Origin: Fictibacillus halophilus | GTDB lineage: Bacteria; Bacillota; Bacilli; Bacillales; Fictibacillaceae | Length of the DNA: 64,000 nt | Reading direction: 5' to 3' | Assembly: GCF_016401385.1 (NCBI RefSeq) | Contig: NZ_JAEACF010000001.1 | Span: 2,790,001 to 2,854,000, forward strand | In this document: positions 1 through 7,578 of the stretch, in pieces | Layout: the number at the start of each line of letters is the position of its first letter | How positions within the stretch are numbered: position 1 is the stretch's first letter | The notes under the pieces: model-generated | What the model saw: only the letters and a program-made list of their open reading frames with translations | Database searches by the model: none | What the model was told of the DNA's origin: nothing | Position numbers and translations under genes: made by a program

Positions 1-928
1 TGATCAGTTTATTAATATTCGGCGTAATTTCCTCACCGTTAATCTTTTGATTGATCACAAAATTTTGGAATGCTTCCAGTTGAATCATGATCACGTTCTT
101 ATCTTTTGCCACACCATAAAACGGCGTTTCCTTACTCATTTCTTTTTGATGATTCGCGAACCAGTCTTCGATCTCTTCTGACTCTTTCGCCGAAATCTTC
201 TTTTGTTGAAAGACCGTTTCGTTCACAAAACGATAAACATCAAAACCATGGAATCCTAATAGACCCGTTTGGCTATAAAGCGCCATGTTGTACCAGTTGC
301 TCGCAAAAAGAGCCGATCCGTACTTTTTCGTATATTCATTGATCGGACTCATGATAAAGAGGTATCCGATGATGAGTGCTGCCAATCCCAAAGCGCCACG
401 TGTTACGGCACGCGCTTTCAACTGCCCGTTTCCTCGCTTGATCAGAATGATCGTCAGTGGAATTAACACGAGTAGGTCTGCAATAAAAATAAGATCTTTT
501 CCTTGAAATAAATCTAGGATACTACCAGAAATCGCCCCAACTTGATTAGCTTGCGACAACACCGTCATCGATAACAAGTCATTGAAATATCTGTAGTAGA
601 TCAGGTCTCCCACTATTAAAAAAGTGAGAATTCCATTCAGGATAAGTAAGCTGATCCAGCGTTTGCTTTGTTTTAAGAAAAGCGTCCAGAACGAGACAAC
701 AAGTAGCGCGCCCGCACTAATTAACGTTAATCCCGCGTAAAATCCAATGATTGTTCCTTCATTTAAAAGTTTACTAAGGCTCTCTTTTACATAGCCCACA
801 AGACCCGTTTGAGCAAAAACGGTATCAGAAAAAGCAGCAAATAAGTAGAGTTTAAGAAAGACAGCGATCAGAAAGGCACCATAAAAAAAGAAGTCCCATC
901 CCCAGCGCTTAAAACCTTTAGAAATCAT
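1..928 (-). CDS. Lipoteichoic acid synthase family protein, N-terminal part (cut by window start)
   Basis: This reading frame starts at ATG 928 behind AAAGGGG and stays open to the window edge, so only about 309 residues are present. It opens with several hydrophobic segments, as in the five-helix membrane anchor of LtaS-family enzymes. It then enters the extracellular sulfatase-like domain, where MIQLEAFQNFVI and then EEITPNINKL are readable. These line up with the same stretches of the complete paralog at 30982-32952. LtaS enzymes polymerise glycerol phosphate from phosphatidylglycerol on the outer membrane face. The catalytic Thr and most metal ligands lie beyond the edge, so I cannot say whether this copy is a polymerase or a primase-type paralog. 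Confidence 0.88.
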   Translation of the reverse strand, partial: MISKGFKRWGWDFFFYGAFLIAVFLKLYLFAAFSDTVFAQTGLVGYVKESLSKLLNEGTIIGFYAGLTLISAGALLVVSFWTLFLKQSKRWISLLILNGILTFLIVGDLIYYRYFNDLLSMTVLSQANQVGAISGSILDLFQGKDLIFIADLLVLIPLTIILIKRGNGQLKARAVTRGALGLAALIIGYLFIMSPINEYTKKYGSALFASNWYNMALYSQTGLLGFHGFDVYRFVNETVFQQKKISAKESEEIEDWFANHQKEMSKETPFYGVAKDKNVIMIQLEAFQNFVINQKINGEEITPNINKLI

Positions 929-973
929 TCACGTGTATCCCCTTTCAGTACCTCTATCATTTTACATTTATAT

Positions 974-1013
974 ATAAAAAAGGGCAATCATCCCTGATTG
1001 ATGATTGCCCTTT
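974..1013 (-). terminator. Intrinsic terminator after the DUF2334 gene
   Basis: A 14-bp inverted repeat (979-992 with 1000-1013, AAAGGGCAATCATC) is followed on the minus strand by TTTTTTATATA. It separates the GT2/DUF2334 transcript from the LTA synthase gene. Confidence 0.85.
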
Positions 1014-1099
1014 AGTAAAGAACTCTATTAAATAAGAAGAATAATGTAAACTCTGGAAATTGAATAGAATGAGGAAAAACATGAAAATACTATTCTAAT

Positions 1100-2776
1100 T
1101 TATTTAGTTGTACTTACTGTAATTTTTACTCTTTTTTTTCGGTCATTAATAATACTTGAGCAAATAACAACTGCTATAATAAATATTGCTATCCATTTCA
1201 TTACCTGAATTAAAAGCAGATTTTTTTCATAATCGCTAGAAATCAAATCTTTTTCAACTATAATTTTATTATTTTCAGTCATTATAGTAATTCCTTTTAC
1301 GGAAACGGAATTACTGATACTCTTTAAATCTAACCACTTAGTATTAGGAATATCTTCAAGGAAAGTTATTAATTTTTTAAAATCCTTTAATCCTAAGTAA
1401 GGATGATAGAATCCGGAAATATAGGCATTTGAAAATAAACTATAAAACTCTGCCTTTTCCTCCATTTTAATAATCGCATTTGGATCTTCTTCCTTAGCAA
1501 ACCCAATTGTCTCAGGTAACAATACCATCCCTTTTAAAAATTTTGGCTGTGATTTATAAAGTGGAGCATAGATTGTTCTCCATGTTGTATTTGAAATTTG
1601 CACCTGGCCTATATAAGTTGAAAAATGATTTGCAATTATTTTATATCCTTCCTTCGACATTGCATAATGCGGAGCTTCAAAGGCTAAAGGGTATAATTTG
1701 TGAGCGACTAATTCTTGTACTCCTTGTTCAACCGCTTTCTCGATATATTTCTTTTCAAAAGCTTTCTTTTCCTGAATATAGTTGTTGAATTCCAGTAACG
1801 AATTAAAATCTTTTTCAAACATTGGCTTTTCATTTTTCTTCTGTAGTATAGGGCGATCATTCTCTACGTCCCAAAATTCAAATCCTTCGCCTGTTTCGCT
1901 ATCTCTATATTGATGTTTATATCCATGTAGGATGATCGAACCACCATGATCCTGCATATATTTTAATACTTTTACCAAGCGAGGTTTTTCAGAAAGCTGT
2001 ATTATCTCACTTCCTTCTGTATATACAGGAATGACAGCGACCATATATGGTATATTTTTACTATAAAGATACTCAGCGAATTTTTTTAAATTTTCAGGAT
2101 CTGTTTTTGGATGAATATCCTCTAAGCGGATATACTTTAAATTTAGTGGAATTGCAGTTTCCTGAAAAAAGTTGAATAGAGATTCTCCTAGAAAGAGACC
2201 AATGGGGTTATATAGTGATTTAGAAGCAAAATAATATGTTCTGTAGCTTGAAACAAGCAATGGAACTTTTTCGTTATTGTTAGTTGTTCCTTCTAAAAGC
2301 ACTTTTATTGAAGGATTATTCGCAGTAATAAGATTAATAATTCGTTCCTCTGGTAATTCTTTTGATATTTTTTTAACTTTAACTGATATGGATTTAATAA
2401 TTACTTCATCTTTAACATGTACAAAGGAAAATCGAGGGAAATAGTTAATATTCTCCCCTATTGCCATAACATTTCCTTTAAACTCTTCAACAAACATTGT
2501 AAGTTCACTTGATATTTTCTGTTTAGATAATCCAAAATAAATTAAATAGGAGTAATCCTGTAAATTAGAAAAACTATTAATTTCATTTTGAGATAAAACA
2601 GTTACCTTTGTTGAAAAATGCCCAATTAAAGTTTCTAAAATTTTTATTTGATTTAGATCGTTTGAATGACTTGAATAGATAATTAAAACTTTTCTGTCTA
2701 CTTCATCAGCTTGAACTGACCCTAAGTTAAACAAAATAAAGCAACAAACAATTATACATAAAAGAATTTTATTCAT
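1100..2776 (-). CDS. Secreted membrane-anchored DUF2334 protein (polysaccharide-deacetylase-like)
   Basis: The start is set at ATG 2776, behind AAAGG with a 7-nt spacer. An in-frame ATG further upstream would add 37 residues before the signal peptide. The protein is 558 residues: a signal peptide (MNKILLCIIVCC onward, cut near SVQA), a first domain of about 170 residues, then a DUF2334 domain from about residue 210, and a C-terminal membrane helix with a basic tail. DUF2334 belongs to the NodB-like deacetylase/glycosidase clan. RLED (residues 217-220) and HGYKH (284-288) are the likely metal-binding Asp and His-x3-His. It lies 150 bp downstream of a GT2 gene on the same strand, so a role in trimming or deacetylating that polymer is likely but inferred. 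No substrate can be read from the sequence. Confidence 0.8.
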   Translation of the reverse strand: MNKILLCIIVCCFILFNLGSVQADEVDRKVLIIYSSHSNDLNQIKILETLIGHFSTKVTVLSQNEINSFSNLQDYSYLIYFGLSKQKISSELTMFVEEFKGNVMAIGENINYFPRFSFVHVKDEVIIKSISVKVKKISKELPEERIINLITANNPSIKVLLEGTTNNNEKVPLLVSSYRTYYFASKSLYNPIGLFLGESLFNFFQETAIPLNLKYIRLEDIHPKTDPENLKKFAEYLYSKNIPYMVAVIPVYTEGSEIIQLSEKPRLVKVLKYMQDHGGSIILHGYKHQYRDSETGEGFEFWDVENDRPILQKKNEKPMFEKDFNSLLEFNNYIQEKKAFEKKYIEKAVEQGVQELVAHKLYPLAFEAPHYAMSKEGYKIIANHFSTYIGQVQISNTTWRTIYAPLYKSQPKFLKGMVLLPETIGFAKEEDPNAIIKMEEKAEFYSLFSNAYISGFYHPYLGLKDFKKLITFLEDIPNTKWLDLKSISNSVSVKGITIMTENNKIIVEKDLISSDYEKNLLLIQVMKWIAIFIIAVVICSSIINDRKKRVKITVSTTK

Positions 2777-2930
2777 TTCGGTTACCTTTCTAACATAATA
2801 GTTTGTATACTGCACTAGTTTATATCTATTAAGATTGCTTAATATCAACCGAATATCAGTAAAAAATGATTTCAACACAATAGTCAACTTCTAAATCTTA
2901 TATCATTGCTATACATCAAAAAAATTCAGT

Positions 2931-4280
2931 TTACTTCTCTTCAAGAGCTAATGCTACTTCTTCCATAGCAATGTTACGAGTATGTTCAGTTCTAACCCAC
3001 TTTTTATTTTCAGTTGTAAATGCTGCCCAGATAAATAATGGAATAAAAGAATAAGAGATTAAGAAAAAACTTGGGATTGCTTTAAACATAGTAATTTTGC
3101 GCATAGCATCTATTTTTACTGAATATATCATGTAAAACACGTTAAATGAAACCAATATAAGCCAAATCCATATGGGGATAAAAGATTGTGCCCAATATAA
3201 AGGAATCAACCATTTTATCGACACTACCAAGCCAATTAAAGTAGCCAATATTATTTTTCCAGGATTAATCAAGTACAAAAATCCATCAAAGGCACGGATA
3301 TCTAAATCACGGATACTTTTCCATAACAGTGGCAACGCATATTTAAAACATACATCCCAATGTCCTCTTGCCCATCTTAACCGCTGAACACAAGAAGTGA
3401 TAAATCCTTCTGGCTTTTCATCATAAACTCTAGAATGGTGATTCCACTTTGTAAGTACGCCTCGTAATAAGCATTGCATAGTAAACTCTAAATCTTCTGT
3501 TAACGAAGTAGCTGTCCAACCTATTTGACGAATAAGATAAGTTTCAACACAGAAACCCGTACCACCAACCGTGTTGCCTAATCCTAACCTTGATTTTGCC
3601 AATTGCCACGAACGGTTCATATAATAGTAGCTTGTAGCAAAAGAAAGAGTAACCCAAGTATCATTTGGATTTTTTGTGTCTAAATAACATTGAATCAATC
3701 TATCCCCATTACACAAGTGATCGTTCATTTCCTTTAAGTAGTTCGTACTAACAAGATTATCAGCATCAAAAAAAGCAACACCATCAAATTCGCGCGTTAA
3801 ATCTCTTCCGAAATAATCCAATGCATATTTAATGGCATAAGGTTTACCTCGTTTTTCACCGGGTAAGTAAGTATGTTCAATTACAGTAACTCCAAGCGAA
3901 CGACTAATACTTGCTGTAGAGTCTGAACAATTGTCTGCAATTACAGTAACAGTATAAAGGTGTTCAGGGTATTCCTGCTTTTTAAGATTTTGAATCAAAC
4001 TCCCAATTACTCTTTCTTCATTGTGTGCTGGAATTAATATTAAAAAACGCTTCTCTGGTCCATGTTGTTTCTGCTGGCGGGGTCTCCCAAAGCCAAATAG
4101 ACTAATTACAACCCAGTAGCCCCAGAAAGACAAGACACTTAATTGCAAAGCGGTAAAGCTGTATATCAAAAACTCTTCTCGAAGCTCCATAAAAAGTGAG
4201 ACCGTTAGTAATAATAATGAAAATACAAATAGAAGTGCCTTATTTTTTTCCCAAAAAAAATACTTTAGTCTATTGGTCAT
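2931..4280 (-). CDS. Membrane GT2 glycosyltransferase, processive polysaccharide-synthase type
   Basis: The protein is 449 residues with two N-terminal membrane helices (about 15-35 and 45-63), a cytosolic GT2 domain and two or more C-terminal helices (about 320-400). The GT2 signatures are complete: the nucleotide-binding Asp in VIADNCSD (about 114-120), DADN (172-175), the TED base motif (261-263) and QRLRW (299-303), which in this family marks synthases that extend a polymer. It resembles PgaC/IcaA/BcsA-like catalytic subunits more than dolichol-type transferases. It has its own promoter region with two SinR-like operators and is followed by the DUF2334 gene. The product is unknown. No PilZ domain is present, so I see no direct c-di-GMP control. 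Confidence 0.85.
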   Translation of the reverse strand: MTNRLKYFFWEKNKALLFVFSLLLLTVSLFMELREEFLIYSFTALQLSVLSFWGYWVVISLFGFGRPRQQKQHGPEKRFLILIPAHNEERVIGSLIQNLKKQEYPEHLYTVTVIADNCSDSTASISRSLGVTVIEHTYLPGEKRGKPYAIKYALDYFGRDLTREFDGVAFFDADNLVSTNYLKEMNDHLCNGDRLIQCYLDTKNPNDTWVTLSFATSYYYMNRSWQLAKSRLGLGNTVGGTGFCVETYLIRQIGWTATSLTEDLEFTMQCLLRGVLTKWNHHSRVYDEKPEGFITSCVQRLRWARGHWDVCFKYALPLLWKSIRDLDIRAFDGFLYLINPGKIILATLIGLVVSIKWLIPLYWAQSFIPIWIWLILVSFNVFYMIYSVKIDAMRKITMFKAIPSFFLISYSFIPLFIWAAFTTENKKWVRTEHTRNIAMEEVALALEEK

Positions 4281-4307
4281 AACAGTCCCGCCTTTATAAT
4301 GAATATT

Positions 4308-4327
4308 TTGTTCTATTTAAAGAACAA
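4308..4327 (-). promoter_or_regulatory. SinR-like operator, promoter-proximal copy
   Basis: A perfect inverted repeat TTGTTCT-ATTTAA-AGAACAA. The layout GTTCT-N6-AGAAC is that of the characterised B. subtilis SinR operator (consensus GTTCTYT half sites). It starts just downstream of the inferred transcription start of the GT2 gene, a position suited to repression. Confidence 0.7.
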
Positions 4328-4335
4328 TTAATTCT

Positions 4336-4364
4336 ATTATAGGGGGATGATTATTTACAATAAA
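4336..4364 (-). promoter_or_regulatory. Candidate SigA promoter of the GT2/DUF2334 operon
   Basis: On the minus strand a perfect TATAAT -10 (4336-4341) sits 17 nt from a weak TTTATT -35 (4359-4364). It lies between the two SinR-like operators. The poor -35 suggests a weak or activator-assisted promoter. Confidence 0.5.
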
Positions 4365-4382
4365 ATCGTGTTTCGCACCGTA

Positions 4383-4402
4383 TTGTTCTCAAAAAAGAAC
4401 AA
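4383..4402 (-). promoter_or_regulatory. SinR-like operator, distal copy
   Basis: A second perfect inverted repeat TTGTTCT-CAAAAA-AGAACAA. Its centre is 75 bp (about seven helical turns) from the proximal copy and upstream of the -35. The half sites and spacer length are identical while the spacer sequence differs, which argues for selection on the half sites. Confidence 0.7.
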
Positions 4403-4571
4403 ACGCTTTATATTTCATTGTATTTCTTTAGAATTCGTATCTTTTCACCTTACTGGTACATCAGCTAACTATGAAATACCGATTTTATTTAGCCAAATGA
4501 ATCTAAATATCATAATCGTATATTCAATAATAAATTTTTAAATTGTCTACCTAGAATAGATAAAAGAAAAC

Positions 4572-4604
4572 AAAAAAAGCCTGCAGCGTTTGCTGCAGGC
4601 TTTT
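4572..4604 (-). terminator. Intrinsic terminator of the synthase/dehydrogenase operon
   Basis: A 13-bp stem AAAAGCCTGCAGC with a 4-nt loop, followed on the minus strand by a T run, just after the dehydrogenase stop at 4615. Confidence 0.9.
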
Positions 4605-4614
4605 GATCTTATAT

Positions 4615-5958
4615 TTATAGTATTTCATAATACCCTTTAAATTCAGAAATATGCTGAAATGCATTCTTTGTATCGAAAAGTAAAGAGGCTTGTTTCGCAA
4701 TCATCTCATAATTAAAGTCACTATGGTTTGTTGTTAGAATAACTAGGTCACTATTTTTGATCACATCTTCAGTACATGGTATTGTATTGTAGATTTTGTT
4801 GTTAACAGCAAAAGTACCTACATGCGGATCACAGATTGTAAGGTTTGCTCCTAGATTCTCCAAGTTTTCAATTACTGGTAATACAGGGCTTTCTCTCATA
4901 TCATTAATATCTTTTTTGTAGGATACTCCTAAAAGAACAATGTTTGAATCACTGATTGCTTTTCGTTTGCTGTTCAACATCTTTTGAACACGATACTCAA
5001 TATAGGATGGCATTGTATCATTAATCTGACCTGATAGCTCGATGTATCGTGAGGTTATATGCTTTTCTTTCGCCTTCCATGTTAGGTAGTAAGGATCTAC
5101 AGGGATACAATGTCCACCGATTCCTACACCTGGATAGAAAGGCATGAAACCGTATGGCTTTGTATTTGAAGCTTCAATGACTTCCCACATATTAATTCCT
5201 AAACGTTCGCAGATCATTGTCATTTCATTTACAAATCCGATATTTACAAAACGGAATGCATTTTCAAAAACTTTTGCCATCTCAGCTACTTCAGTAGAAG
5301 ATACGCGGTGAACATTATTTCCTACAAAAAGTGCAGCTAAATTCGTACTTTCTTCATTCATTCCACCCACTACTTTAGGTGTATTACTCAAAGAAAATGA
5401 TCGGTTACCTGGATCTATTCGTTCTGGCGTATAGGCAACAAAGATATCTTCACCAGGTGTAAATCCAGATTTTTCTAGCTGAGTAATGATAATCTCTTGT
5501 GTAGTTCCAGGATAAGTGGTGCTTTCCAAAATAATCAGCTGGCCCTTTTGAGCAAATTTTGAAATATTGCTTATGGCAGAAGTCACATAGGACATATTCG
5601 GCTGCTTGTATTGATCTACTGGTGTAGGTACACAGATCGTCAAAATATCCATATGTTTAACTAATTCAAATAGAGAAGTTGCTTGTAACCGTCCTCCAGA
5701 TACTAGCTTGCTCAATTCTTCATCATCTACATCTGAAATATAATTAATTCCTTTATTTATGGAATCAATTTTTCTATTATCAACATCAAATCCCATAACT
5801 TTATAGCCGTCTCTTGCCTTCTTTACAGCTGTAGGCAGACCAACATACCCTAAACCGACAACCCCAATGGTTGCTTCTTTTGATTTTAATTTTTGTTCAA
5901 GGTCACAAGCATAATTCTTTTTATCAGTAAAAATCAAATCACTAGCTAAGCCGCTCAT
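4615..5958 (-). CDS. Nucleotide-sugar 6-dehydrogenase, UDP-HexNAc (WbpA/CapL-like) class
   Basis: A 447-residue NAD-dependent UDP-sugar dehydrogenase that oxidises C6 to a uronic acid. The Rossmann motif is GVVGLGYVGLP (32-42), followed by ESTTYPGT (145-152), the catalytic Lys in AEMAKVFEN (Lys229) and the catalytic Cys in GGHCIPVDP (Cys284). GGHCIPVDP and ESTTYPGT are typical of UDP-GlcNAc/UDP-ManNAc dehydrogenases, whereas UDP-glucose dehydrogenases (HasB/TuaD) carry GGSCFPKD. It follows the hyaluronan-synthase-like gene by 25 bp with AAGGAGG before the ATG, so it should feed that synthase. The N-terminal tail of about 28 residues before the Rossmann fold is longer than usual. Substrate class is inferred from motifs only. 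Confidence 0.9.
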   Translation of the reverse strand: MSGLASDLIFTDKKNYACDLEQKLKSKEATIGVVGLGYVGLPTAVKKARDGYKVMGFDVDNRKIDSINKGINYISDVDDEELSKLVSGGRLQATSLFELVKHMDILTICVPTPVDQYKQPNMSYVTSAISNISKFAQKGQLIILESTTYPGTTQEIIITQLEKSGFTPGEDIFVAYTPERIDPGNRSFSLSNTPKVVGGMNEESTNLAALFVGNNVHRVSSTEVAEMAKVFENAFRFVNIGFVNEMTMICERLGINMWEVIEASNTKPYGFMPFYPGVGIGGHCIPVDPYYLTWKAKEKHITSRYIELSGQINDTMPSYIEYRVQKMLNSKRKAISDSNIVLLGVSYKKDINDMRESPVLPVIENLENLGANLTICDPHVGTFAVNNKIYNTIPCTEDVIKNSDLVILTTNHSDFNYEMIAKQASLLFDTKNAFQHISEFKGYYEIL

Positions 5959-5983
5959 GATTTCCCTCCTTATTATTCGTTTT

Positions 5984-7261
5984 TTATCTTGTTCCCCAAC
6001 CAGTGGATTTTAAAGTTAGTAACGCGTAAAACCTTAATGGGAAAAGCAGTCCTAGATGAATTAATCCATATAACGGTGCCATTAAGAATACAATGGGGCT
6101 CTTTAATATATAAAATACATTTCTTGCATAAGCTGAGAATGTTAAATATCCGAGGTAATATAATAATAGAATGTACCCGAAGGTTTTTATCTTAAACACT
6201 AGAGCAATTATGATAATGAATCCAAACATTAGCCATAATGAAAGCTCTAGAATAACCCAAATTAATGTTTTAGGTTTCTCTAATCCTATTTTAAGAGCGA
6301 TGATGCTCTCTCTAAAGAAAGACTTATTCCACCGAATTTGCTGTTTCAAAAACTGCCTTAATGTACTTGGAACATCCGTATCACAACGAGCAGTTGACTG
6401 ATACAACGTTTTTCCTTTTAATATTGCATAATTAGTCAAGCAACGATCATCACCGTATTGAACGGCTTCTCCTAAAAACATTTGATTTCCATAGTCTTCT
6501 AGATTATCAAAGATGACTTCTCTTCTGTAACAGCTGATGGGTCCTGAACAAACAAGTACATTCCCTGTAACAGACTGTGCTGCTCTCTCAACACGAAATG
6601 CGTTATCATAACGCATATCCAATAGCTTAGTGAAAATGTTTTCGTCTTTGTTTCTAGCATTAATGTGACCTGTCACTGCCATAACTTCTTCATCATGGAA
6701 TGGACGCAGCAATTCTCGAACTGCATCTGGGTATACATAGCCATCACTATCTACTGTAAAGATGATATCTCCAGTCGCCTCTTTAAACGCCCAAATTTGA
6801 GCATGTCGCTTCCCTTGATTTTTTTCTAAACGATGTACAATCAGTTTTGGTAAAGGAATACCTGAAGAATTGGTTTGATTTATACGGCTTTCCATTTCGG
6901 TTTTATACTTAAGCACCGCTTCATATCCCGATACATCCTTACTTCCGTCATCAATTAAGAACACCTCATGAATTGGATAATCCTGTTCCAATATACTTTC
7001 AACTGTCTTAATAACCGCATCTGGTTTTTCATTATATGAGGGAATGATAACCGATACTTTATAATCTAAAGTTTCTTTTGTTTCAGGCTTATATTGAAAC
7101 GATAAGAGCATTTTTCCAATTAAATAAGTTACCATAATTGATCCATATATCCCCAATGACATATGTAGCCCGCCTTTTGCTTTGTAACTAACGTATGCTA
7201 GTGTTAAAACAAAAAAGGTGAACAAAGTAATGATGAGCCATTTTTGTTTCTTTGTTTCCAA
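5984..7261 (-). CDS. Hyaluronan-synthase-like processive GT2 (HasA homolog)
   Basis: 425 residues, close to streptococcal HasA (419). TTG start at 7261 with AAGGAGG 7 nt upstream. Two N-terminal helices precede the GT2 core: DDGS (104-107), GKRHAQ (150-155), DSDG (171-174), SGPISCYRRE (239-248), GDDRCLTNYA (270-279) and QQIRWNKSFFRES (307-319). Membrane helices follow, and the C-terminus ends near STGWGTR. These blocks, including the C-terminal one, match Class I hyaluronan synthases closely. Such enzymes polymerise and export alternating GlcA and GlcNAc. Because the partner dehydrogenase looks like the UDP-HexNAc type, the polymer may not be hyaluronan. The operon is two genes (synthase, dehydrogenase). 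I see no confident promoter in the upstream AT-rich 280 bp. Confidence 0.9.
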   Translation of the reverse strand: METKKQKWLIITLFTFFVLTLAYVSYKAKGGLHMSLGIYGSIMVTYLIGKMLLSFQYKPETKETLDYKVSVIIPSYNEKPDAVIKTVESILEQDYPIHEVFLIDDGSKDVSGYEAVLKYKTEMESRINQTNSSGIPLPKLIVHRLEKNQGKRHAQIWAFKEATGDIIFTVDSDGYVYPDAVRELLRPFHDEEVMAVTGHINARNKDENIFTKLLDMRYDNAFRVERAAQSVTGNVLVCSGPISCYRREVIFDNLEDYGNQMFLGEAVQYGDDRCLTNYAILKGKTLYQSTARCDTDVPSTLRQFLKQQIRWNKSFFRESIIALKIGLEKPKTLIWVILELSLWLMFGFIIIIALVFKIKTFGYILLLYYLGYLTFSAYARNVFYILKSPIVFLMAPLYGLIHLGLLFPLRFYALLTLKSTGWGTR

Positions 7262-7578
7262 CTTAACGCCTCCTTAATTATTCTATATTTCTATATAACT
7301 AGAGATTTAAAATCTTTCTTCAAACCTCTTTATACTAAAATAACTAATAATAGAATACCATTCCTACTCTTACACAATATTCCTGATTCATTTTTTAATA
7401 TTAAAGGACCCACATAAATTTGACAAGCTTTATTGGAATAATTTTTCGTTATAAATACGCTTACAATATTAATAATAATTTAATGAAAATTAATATTTTT
7501 TGTTTGATTAATATAGTAACCGTTTTCAATTCTATATAAAAAAATTCCTAATCAGCATGATTAGGAATTGAAAATATT
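7262..7578. other. Very AT-rich intergenic region upstream of the synthase
   Basis: It holds the lyase terminator at 7537-7569 and, presumably, the synthase promoter. I could not identify a convincing -35/-10 pair, and no SinR-like inverted repeat is present here. No gene is visible. Confidence 0.6.
7537..7569 (-). terminator. Intrinsic terminator after the polysaccharide lyase gene
   Basis: An 11-bp stem AATTCCTAATC (7543-7553 with 7559-7569) with a 5-nt loop and a T run on the minus strand. Confidence 0.85.

Larger units (their letters stand above)
4281..4614. other. Intergenic region holding the GT2 control region and the upstream operon's terminator
   Basis: Positions 4308-4402 hold two matching inverted repeats around a candidate promoter for the leftward GT2 gene. 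Positions 4572-4604 hold the terminator of the synthase/dehydrogenase operon. Between 4403 and 4571 I see only AT-rich sequence with no supported gene. Confidence 0.8.

Noticed and set aside
2776..2887. Longer N-terminus for the DUF2334 protein
   Set aside because: It would put 37 residues before a clear signal peptide. ATG 2776 has an AAAGG site at a normal distance.
4347..4541. Plus-strand open frame of 64 codons upstream of the GT2 gene
   Set aside because: It has no convincing ribosome site, lies in the control region with the SinR-like operators, and its translation has no protein-like features.
5984..7261. Chitin oligosaccharide synthase (NodC) or cellulose synthase
   Set aside because: The match extends through the GDDRCLTNYA and C-terminal WGTR blocks typical of HasA. 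No PilZ domain or NodC context is present.
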